Assembly: GCA_018401435.1 (NCBI GenBank)
Contig: JAGYJW010000016.1
Coordinates: 60,246-124,245 of the forward strand
From: Deltaproteobacteria bacterium
GTDB lineage: Bacteria > Myxococcota_A > UBA796 > UBA2385
Reading direction: 5' to 3'
Length of the DNA: 64,000 nt
Position numbers and translations under genes: made by a program. How positions within the stretch are numbered: position 1 is the first letter of the stretch; each line of letters begins with the position of its first letter. Positions 46,852-55,136 of this stretch are shown in pieces. A model generated the notes under the pieces. The model was not told the DNA's origin and did no database searches. It saw only the letters and a list, made by a program, of their open reading frames with translations.

Positions 46852-48513
46852 ATGTCCCCCGCGCCGACCCGCCTGCTCGCCCTCGCCCTGCTCTTGCTGG
46901 CCAGCCTGGGAGCCGCCCCTCCACCGGCAGTGGGGCGTGGCATGGTCGCCGCGGACCACCCCCTGTGCAGCCAGGCCGCGGCGTCGGTGTTGGAGCAGGG
47001 GGGCAACGCCGTGGATGGCGCGGTGGCCGCCGCGCTGGCCTGCGGCGTGGTGCAGCCCTCCAGCAGCGGTCTCGGCGGGGGCGGCTTTGCGGTGATGGTG
47101 CCCGCGGTGGGCGAGCCCGCCGTCTTGGATTTCCGGGAGGTGGCCCCGGCCGCGGCGCACCGGGAGCTCTACCTGCAGCCCGGGCTGGCCGAAGACGCCA
47201 GCACCACGGGGGGGCTGGCCGTGGGCGTGCCGGGGGAGCCCGCCGGCCTCGCCGAGCTTCACCGCCGCTGGGGGCGCCTGCCCTTGAAGAAGGTGGCGGC
47301 GCCGGCCATCGCCCTGGCCCGCGAGGGTTTTGTGGTCGGGCCCCACCTCGCCCACTCCCTGGCCGCCAAAGGAGAGCTGGGGGCCAGCCTGTCCCAGCAG
47401 CTCTATGGGGCGACGCCGCCGGAAGAGGGCGATCGGGCGCGCAATCCCGCCTTGGGTCGCGCGATCGATGCCTGGGCACGGAGCGGCGGAGATGCGCTCC
47501 AGCAGGGCCCTCTCGCGGCGCAGATCGTCGCGGCGGCCCGGTCTGCCGGCGGGATCTTGACCCCAGCGGATCTGGCGGCCTACCGGCCCCGGGACCGCGC
47601 CCCGCTGGTGGGCAATTACCGGGGTTGGACAGTGATTACAATGCCCCCACCCAGCAGCGGTGGGGCGGTGCTGCTGCAAGTGCTCGCGGTGCTGGAGGGC
47701 CACGACCTGGCCGCCCTGGGCCAGGGCAGCGCGGCCCACCTGCACCTGCTGGCCGAGGCCTTTCAGCACGCCTTTGCCGACCGCGCCCACTTCATGGGTG
47801 ATCCCGATCGCGTGACCGTGCCGGTGGACCGCATGTTGGCGCCGGCCCGCATCGCCGACATCCAGCGGCGCATCCTGCCGGGCCGCACCTTTGATGCAGA
47901 CTGGTATGGGTTGCCGGTGGACATTGGCCTGGACGCTGGCACCCAACACATCAGCGTGGTGGATCGCGAGGGCAACGCCGTGGCCCTCACCACCACCATC
48001 AACACCAGTTTCGGCAGCAAGGTGGTGGTGCCTGGCTTGGGTTTGATCCTGAACAACGAGATGGACGACTTTGTCGCCCGGCCCGGCGAAGCCAACGCCT
48101 ATGGCCTGGTGGGCAGCGAGGCCAACGCGGTGTCGCCGGGCGCGCGGCCCCTGTCCAGCATGACCCCCACGGTGCTGGTCTCGCCCGATGGCAAGAAGCG
48201 CATCGTGGTGGGGGCCAGCGGCGGGCCCTTCATCATCAGCAGCACCCTGCAGGTGATCAGCGACCTCATCGACTTTGGAATGGACCCCAGCGAGGCCGTG
48301 TCCGCGCCGCGCATCCACCACCAGTGGCAGCCACGCCTGCTCTTTGTGGATGTCGGGCTGAGCCCGGACACCGTCGACCTGCTGCGCGCCCGCGGCCACG
48401 AGACCAGGGCCATGGACTTCTTCTCTTCGGTCGAGGTCATCGTCTTTGAGGAGGGGCGGGCGACCGGGGCCAGCGACCCCCGCAAGGGCGGCTGGCCGGC
48501 GGGGGCCCGGTAG
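46852..48513 (+). CDS. ggt: gamma-glutamyltranspeptidase, exported
   Basis: A 553-residue Ntn-hydrolase proenzyme with signal peptide MSPAPTRLLALALLLLASLGAAPPPAVG. It begins GMVAADHPLCSQAAASVLEQGGNAVDGAVAAALACGVVQPSSSGLGGGGFAVM, the classic GGT opening, and the autocleavage Thr is in DAGTQHISVVDREGNAVALTTTINTSFGSKVV (usual form GTTH.S, here GTQH). LSSMTPTVLV and GASGGPFIISSTLQVI bind the gamma-glutamyl group. It transfers or hydrolyses glutathione's gamma-glutamyl group in the periplasm. ATG 46852 follows TGGAG. Gene stands alone after the membrane gene. Confidence 0.92.
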   Translation: MSPAPTRLLALALLLLASLGAAPPPAVGRGMVAADHPLCSQAAASVLEQGGNAVDGAVAAALACGVVQPSSSGLGGGGFAVMVPAVGEPAVLDFREVAPAAAHRELYLQPGLAEDASTTGGLAVGVPGEPAGLAELHRRWGRLPLKKVAAPAIALAREGFVVGPHLAHSLAAKGELGASLSQQLYGATPPEEGDRARNPALGRAIDAWARSGGDALQQGPLAAQIVAAARSAGGILTPADLAAYRPRDRAPLVGNYRGWTVITMPPPSSGGAVLLQVLAVLEGHDLAALGQGSAAHLHLLAEAFQHAFADRAHFMGDPDRVTVPVDRMLAPARIADIQRRILPGRTFDADWYGLPVDIGLDAGTQHISVVDREGNAVALTTTINTSFGSKVVVPGLGLILNNEMDDFVARPGEANAYGLVGSEANAVSPGARPLSSMTPTVLVSPDGKKRIVVGASGGPFIISSTLQVISDLIDFGMDPSEAVSAPRIHHQWQPRLLFVDVGLSPDTVDLLRARGHETRAMDFFSSVEVIVFEEGRATGASDPRKGGWPAGAR

Positions 48514-48586
48514 CAGGAAGGGGCCGCGAGGCGGTAGACTGCTCGCCCCATCTCAGCATGCCGGCCGAGACCGGCGGAGGCGCACC

Positions 48587-49090
48587 ATGAAGTTCACCCC
48601 CCTGCTCCTGGCCCTTGGCCTCACCCTGGCCGCTTGCGGAGACAAGGAAGACGCCGACAGCGCCGCCCCCGATGGCAGCGATGGCAGCGATGCGACGGAT
48701 GGCACCGACGCGACGGATGGCGCCGACGCGACCGATGGCACGGATGAGACCGACGGCGCCGACGACCCGAGCCCCAGCATCACCACCGGCGGCATGGCCT
48801 GCGTGCCCGCGACCAGCGGCCCCGAGGCCATCGTCGCGCAGCTGGAGGTGGCCGACCCCCAAGGTGCGGACACCGTGCCCGCCGGCTTTCTGCGCGCCAC
48901 CCGCGGTGGCAGCGTGATCTTCGACGATCTGGCGCTGGTCTGTGGCCGCACGGGCGCCTGCACCGCCAGCTTCCGGTCCGAGGACTATGGCACCAGCTGC
49001 ATCGAGGCCCCGGACCTGGTCTTTGAGGGCATGGTCACCGACGAGGACGGCAACAGCTCGGCGTGGACGGTCCTGCCCTGGGAGGGCTGA
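48587..49090 (+). CDS. small lipoprotein with Asp/Gly/Ser/Thr repeat, 167 aa
   Basis: Signal MKFTPLLLALGLTLAAC (lipobox LAAC) is followed by a very acidic low-complexity stretch of repeating DGSD/ATDG units (for example DGSDGSDATDGTDATDG), then a compact domain of about 100 residues with two Cys pairs (LALVCGRTGACTASF and GTSCIEAPD). In the DNA the repeat has a period of 6 or 18 bases (gat ggc a.. gac). The repeat should act as a spacer or bind cations on the surface. Domain function unknown. The start ATG 48587 follows CGGAGGC. Confidence 0.75.
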   Translation: MKFTPLLLALGLTLAACGDKEDADSAAPDGSDGSDATDGTDATDGADATDGTDETDGADDPSPSITTGGMACVPATSGPEAIVAQLEVADPQGADTVPAGFLRATRGGSVIFDDLALVCGRTGACTASFRSEDYGTSCIEAPDLVFEGMVTDEDGNSSAWTVLPWEG

Positions 49091-49112
49091 GCGCCGGGGC
49101 CGCCCGCGCCCC

Positions 49113-51029
49113 TCAGGGCTGTGAAACGATGGACTCCCAGTTCTCTTCGGCCTCTTCGGTGCGGGTGGCCCGCTCGACCTTCATGCCCATGTGGGTGTCG
49201 TAGCGAACGGCGTTGTCGCCGGTCTTTCGGACCTGCCAGGCGCCAAAGGCCGGGCCCGGCGGCACCAGGGCGCCGGGGTGGTTGCCGATGAGGTCGGCGC
49301 GGCCCCAGCTGAGCAGGGCCTCGCGCAGGTGGGGCCACTCCTCGCGCTTCCAATAGAAGAGGGCCGCCCGCTGGCGGCTGCGCTCTCGGCCGCCCTTGGC
49401 CACATAGACCGACTCCTTGGTGTAGGGGTCCTTGCCCGAGACATACATGGCCGTGGCCAGGGTGGCCGGCGTGGGCATGAACATCTGGGCCTGGCGCGGC
49501 CGGAGGTTGTGTTCCTTCATATACAAGGCGAGGGCGACGCACTCGTCGGGTCCGGTGCCCGGGTGGGCACACTGGAAGTAGGGCACCAGGAACTGCTGCT
49601 TGCCCTGGTCTTCGTTGGCCTTGCGAAAGCGCTCCATGAAGCGGGTGAAGTACTGGATCTCGGGCTTCTTCATCTTGGCGAGGGAGGCGCTTGATGCGTG
49701 CTCGGGCGCCACGCTGAGCTGCCCCTGGGTGTGGTGGGCGGCCAGCTCTTCGACGAATTCGTCGTCCAGATCGGCGAGATCGTAGCGGATGCCGGAGTTC
49801 ACGTAGACCTTGCGGATGCCCGGGGTGTTGCGGGCCTGGCGCAGCAGGTCCAGGTAGGGCTTGTGATCGGTGCCATAATGTTTGCAACGTACGGGGTGCA
49901 GACAGGACACCCGCCGGCAGACCTGGTTGGCCGCGTCGTCGTTGCAACGCATATGATACATGTTGGCAGTGGGGCCGCCCATATCCGAGATGATCCCATT
50001 GAAGTTGGGATCAGCGGCCATCTTTCGCACCTCGCGCAGCACGCTCTCGGTGCTGCGGCTGACCACATCCTTGCCTTGGTGGATGGTCAGGGCGCAGAAG
50101 GAGCAGCCCCCCGAACAGCCGCGGTTGACCGTGATGCTGCCCTGGATGCTGTTGAGGGCGGGGATGGGCTCGCGGTAGCAGGGGTGCGGGGTCTGGGCGA
50201 AGGGCAGCTCGTGGAGCCGGTCCAGCTCTGCGGTGGTCAGCGGCTGGGCGGCGGGGTTCTGCACCACCGCGCGGGCCCCGTGGCGCTGCACCAGGCGTTT
50301 GCCGCAGTGGGGATTGCTCTCGCGGTACATCAGCAGGGTGCCGCGGTTGAAGGCGTCCGGATCGGCCCGGCAGGTGGCCAGGTCAGGCATCTCGATGACG
50401 TCGGCGCCTTGTGGGATGGCGTCCTTGCCGCCGGTGGCCCAGGCCGTGCCGGGCAGATCGCGGCAGGCCGAGATGGGCTCGCCCGCAGCGAGGCGGGTGG
50501 CGATCTCGACCACCTGGCGCTCGCCCATGCCGTAGACCAGCAGGTCGGCCTTGGCTTCGAGCAGGATGGAGCCGCGGATCTTGTCCTGCCAGAAGTCATA
50601 GTGCACAAAGCGGCGCAGGCTGGCCTCGACCCCGCCCACAACCACGGGAACGCCCGGAAATGCCTGCTTTACCCTGGATACATAGGGGATTGTGGCGCGA
50701 TCGGGCCGCAGGCCCACCTGGCCGCCGGGGCTGTAGGCGTCGCTGCTGCGCAGGCGCCGGCTGGCGGTGAAGCGGTTGACCTGGGTGTCCATATTGCCCG
50801 CGGTCACCCCGAAGAAGAGCCTGGGGCGACCCAAGGCGGCGAATGCGTCGGGGTTGCGCCAGTCGGGCTGGGCGATGATGCCGACGCTGAAGCCGTGGGC
50901 CTCCAGCCAGCGGCCGATGGCGGCCACACCCCAGGCGGGGTGGTCCACATAGGCGTCGCCAGTGACGAGGATCACGTCGAGGGGCCGGTGGCCCGCCTCC
51001 TCGGCGGTCATGGGGAGGAAGGGCAGCAT
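49113..51029 (-). CDS. YgiQ-family radical SAM protein
   Basis: A 638-residue protein with YgiQ N-terminal region (MLPFLPMTAEEAGHRPLDVILVTGDAYVDHPAWGVAAIGRWLEAHGF), a B12-binding-like Rossmann fold and a radical SAM barrel with the 4Fe-4S motif NRGCSGGCSFCALTIHQG (CxxxCxxC). VPYFQCAHPGTGPDECVALALYMK and QMFMPTPATLATAMYVSG are typical of the family's C-terminus. The substrate of YgiQ enzymes is unknown. Start ATG 51029 is chosen on account of a GAGG eight bases upstream; ATG 51011 would also fit. It lies alone on the minus strand. Confidence 0.9.
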   Translation of the reverse strand: MLPFLPMTAEEAGHRPLDVILVTGDAYVDHPAWGVAAIGRWLEAHGFSVGIIAQPDWRNPDAFAALGRPRLFFGVTAGNMDTQVNRFTASRRLRSSDAYSPGGQVGLRPDRATIPYVSRVKQAFPGVPVVVGGVEASLRRFVHYDFWQDKIRGSILLEAKADLLVYGMGERQVVEIATRLAAGEPISACRDLPGTAWATGGKDAIPQGADVIEMPDLATCRADPDAFNRGTLLMYRESNPHCGKRLVQRHGARAVVQNPAAQPLTTAELDRLHELPFAQTPHPCYREPIPALNSIQGSITVNRGCSGGCSFCALTIHQGKDVVSRSTESVLREVRKMAADPNFNGIISDMGGPTANMYHMRCNDDAANQVCRRVSCLHPVRCKHYGTDHKPYLDLLRQARNTPGIRKVYVNSGIRYDLADLDDEFVEELAAHHTQGQLSVAPEHASSASLAKMKKPEIQYFTRFMERFRKANEDQGKQQFLVPYFQCAHPGTGPDECVALALYMKEHNLRPRQAQMFMPTPATLATAMYVSGKDPYTKESVYVAKGGRERSRQRAALFYWKREEWPHLREALLSWGRADLIGNHPGALVPPGPAFGAWQVRKTGDNAVRYDTHMGMKVERATRTEEAEENWESIVSQP

Positions 51030-51122
51030 GTCGGACACCTCGCGCCCCAGGTAGCCCCGGCCCACCCGCGGCACAAGCGACGCTTGGGCGACGGTTGCGT
51101 GGAGGCCGCCTGCTGGCCGCTT

Positions 51123-51917
51123 TCAGCGCAGGGCGGCGGCGACCCCGCGGCGAAAGGCGGGCAGCAGATCGCGGCAGGCCGGACCGGCCGGCGAGGCGGG
51201 CAGGCAGGAGACCTGGTGGGCCGTCTCGCCATCGATGAACCAGGCCGTCACCGTCTCGACATCGGGGCCCACCGCACCCAGGCGCACGATGGCGATGTAG
51301 GCGTCCACCTCCTCCTCGCCCAGCTGCAGCCGCTGGAGCCCCCCGGTCTGCAGGGCCTCCCCCAGGGTCTCGGCCAGGGCGGCCGCCTCGCCCATGAGCG
51401 CGGGACCGTCCGGGGCGGGCATCTCTCGGTGCAGGATGAGGAGCTCGGCGCACTCCAAGGCCGTGGCGGGGCCATGCTGCATCATGCGGCAGCCCGCGAA
51501 GGGGCCGGCCTCCACCTCCTCGTCGTCCATCAGGGCGGGGGGCACCCGCTCGGCCCGCACCGCGGCGATGCGCAGGTCCAGCGCGGGACCGTCACCTTCT
51601 GCCATCGAGAAGCTGCCCACCGCGTCGCGACCGCTGACCAGGGACAGGCTGCGGAGGGGGCGCGCCCGGCCACGTCCGGGGCGGCGCAGGCTGAGCTGCA
51701 CATCAAAGGTGGAGCGCTCGCCGCTGAGGGTCAGCACCGTGACGTCCACCCGCAGCTCGTGGCGCTCGTCATAAGGCAGCACGAGGCCCGGCAGGGGCCC
51801 GGGCCGGGCGTCGGCGAAGGTGCCGATGAAGCGCTGCTCCCCCACCTCCACCGCCAGGGCCACGTCGGCATGGGATTGCACCGCGGCGAAGGCGGTGCCG
51901 AGCAAGAGCAGGAGCAT
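51123..51917 (-). CDS. exported hypothetical protein, 264 aa
   Basis: A short signal peptide (MLLLLLGTAFAAV) is followed by a beta-rich protein with VEVGEQRFIGTFADARPGPLPGLVLPYDERHELRVDVTVLTLSG and a C-terminal Cys pair (SCLPASPAGPACRDLLP). No family recognised. It lies between YgiQ and the MFS transporter gene, 24 bases downstream of the transporter stop on the same strand, so may share its message. Periplasmic or secreted; no lipobox. Function cannot be proposed. Confidence 0.6.
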   Translation of the reverse strand: MLLLLLGTAFAAVQSHADVALAVEVGEQRFIGTFADARPGPLPGLVLPYDERHELRVDVTVLTLSGERSTFDVQLSLRRPGRGRARPLRSLSLVSGRDAVGSFSMAEGDGPALDLRIAAVRAERVPPALMDDEEVEAGPFAGCRMMQHGPATALECAELLILHREMPAPDGPALMGEAAALAETLGEALQTGGLQRLQLGEEEVDAYIAIVRLGAVGPDVETVTAWFIDGETAHQVSCLPASPAGPACRDLLPAFRRGVAAALR

Positions 51918-51941
51918 GGGGCCCTCGAGACAGTCGACGGA

Positions 51942-53198
51942 TCAGACGGTAGCACCCGACCGCGATCCCCCGCCGGAGACCTGGCGGGGAAAGCGCAGGT
52001 AAACCATGGCGAGGCTGAGCAGGGCCATCAGCGCGGTGGCCACAAAGACCCGCGCGACCCCGCGCTCCAGGTCGGCGATCTCTGCGAAACCACGCGCTGC
52101 GGGCTCCATTCCAGCGAGCGCCCCAAAGGCGGTCACCCCAGCCGCGCTGCCCAGGCTGCGGGCCAGCAGGGTGAGCGCGGTGGCTTGCCCCACCAGCCCC
52201 TTGGGGGCGGCGATCTGGGCGCTGACGTTGAAGCTGGACACGGTGATGCCCATGCCCACCCCCACCAGTCCGAGCCCCCAGGCGTTGGCCGTGTCCCAGG
52301 CGGCGATGCCCGTCCCCAGGACCACCACCAGGCTGCCTGCCCGCACCAGCCGGCCAAAGCCCACCCGGTCCACCAGGCGCCCGGTCAGGTTGGCTGCCAG
52401 GGTCCAGGCCACCGACAGGGGGATGAGGGCCAGCCCGGCGTCCAGGGCGCTGCCGCCCAGCACCGCCTGGATCTGCACGGGCAGGTAGCCGACCACGCCC
52501 ATCAAGGTGGCGCCCAGGGCCAGACCGGCCAGGAAGATGGCCTGCTGGGTGGGATCCTGGAGCAGGCGCCAGGTGGTGGCCCAAAACCCCGGCCCGCGCT
52601 CGGCCCCGATGCCCAGGCGACGGGGCAGCAGCGCCAGCACCAGGCCGCCGGCCACCGCCCCCGGCAGCAGGTTGATCCAGAAGATGCTGCGCCAGCCGAA
52701 GCCCTCGGTCAGGCTGCCACCCAGCACCGGGCCCAGCAGGCTGGACAGCCCCCACACCAGGCTGAAGATGCCTTGCATGCGGGTGCGATCGGCCACCGCA
52801 TAGAGGTCGCCAAAGAGGGTCATGGTGAGGGGCACCAGCGCGCCGGCGCCCAGGCCCTGGACCAGCCGCGCGCCCACCATGCCGGGCATGCTGCCGGCCG
52901 TGGCGCAGGCCACCGACCCCAGCACAAAGAGGCCCAGTCCCAGCAGGTAGCTGTCGCGGCGCCCCAGGCGGTCGGCCATGCGCCCATAGAGCGGCATGCT
53001 GAGGGTCTGCGCCAGGATGTAGCTGGAGAAGACCCACGGGTAGAGGCCCGCACCACCAAAGTCGGCGACCACCGCCGGCATGGCGGGGCTCACCACCATC
53101 ACCTCCAAGGAGGCCAGGAAGGTGCCCACCAGCAAGGCGCCCACAATCGCGCGGCGGCGACCCGGACTCAGGACCAGGGTGGGTGCGTTTGGGGCCAT
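51942..53198 (-). CDS. MFS transporter, DHA2/EmrB-QacA type
   Basis: A 418-residue major facilitator with about 12 helices; the usual EmrB/QacA form has 14 and about 500 residues. LEVMVVSPAMPAVVADFGGAGLYPWVFSSYILAQTLSMPLYGRMADRLGRRDSYLLGLGLFVLGS is motif A with its preceding helix, and GAGALVPLTMTLFGDLYAVADRTRMQGIFSLVWGLSSLLGPVLGGSL motif C. It should export drugs or other small hydrophobic compounds by proton antiport. No regulator is adjacent. Inner membrane. The start at ATG 53198 is the first in-frame ATG before motif A. Confidence 0.87.
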   Translation of the reverse strand: MAPNAPTLVLSPGRRRAIVGALLVGTFLASLEVMVVSPAMPAVVADFGGAGLYPWVFSSYILAQTLSMPLYGRMADRLGRRDSYLLGLGLFVLGSVACATAGSMPGMVGARLVQGLGAGALVPLTMTLFGDLYAVADRTRMQGIFSLVWGLSSLLGPVLGGSLTEGFGWRSIFWINLLPGAVAGGLVLALLPRRLGIGAERGPGFWATTWRLLQDPTQQAIFLAGLALGATLMGVVGYLPVQIQAVLGGSALDAGLALIPLSVAWTLAANLTGRLVDRVGFGRLVRAGSLVVVLGTGIAAWDTANAWGLGLVGVGMGITVSSFNVSAQIAAPKGLVGQATALTLLARSLGSAAGVTAFGALAGMEPAARGFAEIADLERGVARVFVATALMALLSLAMVYLRFPRQVSGGGSRSGATV

Positions 53199-53254
53199 CG
53201 CGCGCAGCTAGCCCGAAGTCGCACCCCGGGCCCGCGCGGGCCCGATCGGCAGGA

Positions 53255-53776
53255 TCAGGCCGTGGCCCGAAGCTGCTGGGGCTCGAGGTTGCGCTCCAGC
53301 GCCACCTGCCGGCAGAAGGGCAGGCGGGAGCAGCGCAAGCACTGGCGATCGCGCTTCTCGGGCAAGGCGGCCAGGGTGGTGCGCCGGAAGCCCAGGGACT
53401 CGAAGGGGCTGGGATCGTCGGTCAGCACGAAGGCCCGACCCACGCCCATGGCCGCGGCCTCGAGCAGGACCGTGTCCAGCAGCAGGGCCGAGATCTCGTC
53501 CTGGCTGCTGGTGAGCACCCCCACTTCGGCCAGATCCACATCCACCAGGGTGATGGAGGCCACCCCCACCACCTTGCCGTCGCGCAGGGCCAGGGTGTAG
53601 TCGCGCAGGTGCTCCACCACCTGCCGCCCGCTGCGGGGGAGCAGGCGCCCGGCCTTCAGATCGGGCTCGATCAGGCGCAGGATCTCGGGCACGTCCTGCA
53701 CGGTGGGCTTGCGCAGGCGCAGCCCGGGGCCGATGGCGGCAGGGGCGTCGATGCGGGGCACGGTGCTGAGGTGCAT
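53255..53776 (-). CDS. ArgA-type GNAT acetyltransferase with C-terminal Cys cluster (short N-acetylglutamate synthase-like)
   Basis: A 173-residue GNAT-fold enzyme. The core reads RLRKPTVQDVPEILRLIEPDLKAGRLLPRS, VVGVASITLVDVDLAEVGVLTSSQDE and LLLDTVLLEAAAMGVGRAFVLTDDPSPFESLGFRR. The C-terminus RQCLRCSRLPFCRQVAL is the C-x2-C-x5-C cluster I recall in short bacterial N-acetylglutamate synthases (ArgA-like), where it may bind metal. If so it makes N-acetylglutamate for arginine synthesis. The promoter region to its right has repeated CATGCAATA motifs (see 53800-53835). It stands alone. Confidence 0.75.
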   Translation of the reverse strand: MHLSTVPRIDAPAAIGPGLRLRKPTVQDVPEILRLIEPDLKAGRLLPRSGRQVVEHLRDYTLALRDGKVVGVASITLVDVDLAEVGVLTSSQDEISALLLDTVLLEAAAMGVGRAFVLTDDPSPFESLGFRRTTLAALPEKRDRQCLRCSRLPFCRQVALERNLEPQQLRATA

Positions 53777-53799
53777 GGCGGTCTACTCCGGAGTCAACC

Positions 53800-53835
53800 C
53801 ATGCAATATGCGCCGTTGCGAATGTTCATGCAATA
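53800..53835 (-). promoter_or_regulatory. candidate promoter with repeated operator-like motif for the ArgA-like gene
   Basis: CATGCAATA occurs at 53800-53808 and again at 53827-53835 as a direct repeat; between them TTGC and GCAA (53816-53819, 53830-53833) are inverted around ten bases. On the minus strand TTGCAT and CATATT are 17 bases apart, which could be a -35/-10 pair. The base composition of this 88-base gap is unusually AT-rich for the window. An ArgR-like or other amino-acid regulator could bind here; no consensus match is claimed. Confidence 0.3.
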
Positions 53836-53864
53836 AACTTTCTATCAGTCCGCTGCATCTTTTC

Positions 53865-55136
53865 TCAGGTCAGGCCAGCAATGCCGCGGATCCGCCGGTG
53901 GATGGACGACAGGGTCCGCCAGGTCGGGCTGCTGTGGATCTCCGCCAACTGCCCGCGCAGCGACTCGATCTCGGCGGAGAGCCGCGCATGAGGAAGGTGG
54001 GCGGGGGCCCGGCGGGTGGGCGCCGCCGCCCAGCGCGTCAGCGGAATGGCGATGCGATCGGCTGCATAGCGATGGCTGAGGTGGCTGGACGCCGCGCGGG
54101 CGCGCTGGCCCGAGATGGGGCGCTCCGCCAGGCCCACCAGGGCCTCGGCCACTCCGTCGGGATCACAAAAAGGCAGGGACAAGGCCAGTCCTTCCTGGCA
54201 TAGCTCTGCGGCGAGCTCGCAGGCCGGGGTGGTGGCGATGGTCATGCCCAACCATGAATAGAGCAGCAGCCGGGTGCGGCTGCCCAGCTCGGGCTCGCTG
54301 CCCGGTCGGTCCAGGCAGAGGCCGACCTGGGCCGGCGCCAGGGCCGCCACCAGCTCGGCCTGGGGCAGCCAGCCCAAGAGCGTGATGCGATCCCGGTGGG
54401 GGCTGCCCTCGGCCCAGGCCCGGAAGCGGGCGTGGCCTTGCGCGTAGTGGCCGGGCACCGCGCCGCCGCTCACCCGGATCTGGATGCCCGGGTGGGCGGC
54501 CAGGGCGCGATCGAGGGCCTGGGCCAGGCCGACATCGTCCAGCCAGGGGGTGAAGGCCCCGCAGAGGGCGACAACCAGGGGCTCGCGGGCCTTCCGCTTC
54601 TGGGGCGCCTGGGCGGGAAGGGGCAGGTCATAGGCGATGGGCACCGTGTGCACCGGCAGGGGACCGTCGTGCCCCCGCCCCAACAGGCCCAGCTGGCCCA
54701 AGGTGGCGTGGCGCTGGCGCGCGCTGATGGGCGAGAGGGCGTCGGCGCGGCCCAAGACATCGAAGGCGGCGGCCTGGGCTGCGGCGATGCGGGCTGGGGG
54801 CAAGGACTCGCCCAGGGCCAGGGCCAGGGCTTGCAACTCCGCCAGCGGATCGCCCGGCAGATCTCCCCACCAGGGCCGGTCGCCCACCACCCGCGCCGCC
54901 AGCGCACCCGGGCGGTGCGGGCCGGCCGACACCACCGCGTCGGCCGCCCGGGCCAGCTCCAGGCCCCGGGGGATCAAGGTCGGGTCGTCGTCGCGCTCCA
55001 CCAGCAGCAGGTCCACCGCGTGCCCCGCCTGGCGCAGGGCCTGCAAGAAGTGGGCGGTGCGCAGCTGGGCGAAGCCGGTCTGCTGCTGGGTGGGGTGGGG
55101 GAGGGGACCGCGGCCGATCAGCAGGATGCGGCTCAC
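53865..55136 (-). CDS. glycosyltransferase, GT-B (family 1/4-like), 423 aa
   Basis: A soluble 423-residue protein with a GT-B-like layout. It opens SRILLIGRGPLPHPTQQQTGFAQLRTAHFLQALRQAGHAVDLLLVERDDD, typical of family 1/4 enzymes; the C-terminal half has VALCGAFTPWLDDVGLAQALDRA, ITLLGWLPQAELVAALAPAQVGLCLDRPG (the donor-site strand) and a late helical tail with a basic RRIRGIAGLT end. The acceptor and donor are unknown. Its ATG overlaps the stop of the Wzt-type gene by four bases, so it is likely part of the same polysaccharide transcript. Confidence 0.75.
   Translation of the reverse strand: MSRILLIGRGPLPHPTQQQTGFAQLRTAHFLQALRQAGHAVDLLLVERDDDPTLIPRGLELARAADAVVSAGPHRPGALAARVVGDRPWWGDLPGDPLAELQALALALGESLPPARIAAAQAAAFDVLGRADALSPISARQRHATLGQLGLLGRGHDGPLPVHTVPIAYDLPLPAQAPQKRKAREPLVVALCGAFTPWLDDVGLAQALDRALAAHPGIQIRVSGGAVPGHYAQGHARFRAWAEGSPHRDRITLLGWLPQAELVAALAPAQVGLCLDRPGSEPELGSRTRLLLYSWLGMTIATTPACELAAELCQEGLALSLPFCDPDGVAEALVGLAERPISGQRARAASSHLSHRYAADRIAIPLTRWAAAPTRRAPAHLPHARLSAEIESLRGQLAEIHSSPTWRTLSSIHRRIRGIAGLT

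Noticed and set aside
49698..53600. Very long open frame of 1300 codons on the plus strand
   Set aside because: It lies opposite YgiQ, the exported protein and the MFS transporter, which have clear family motifs. Its product is Gly/Ala/His/Gln-rich without motifs, a GC-rich shadow.
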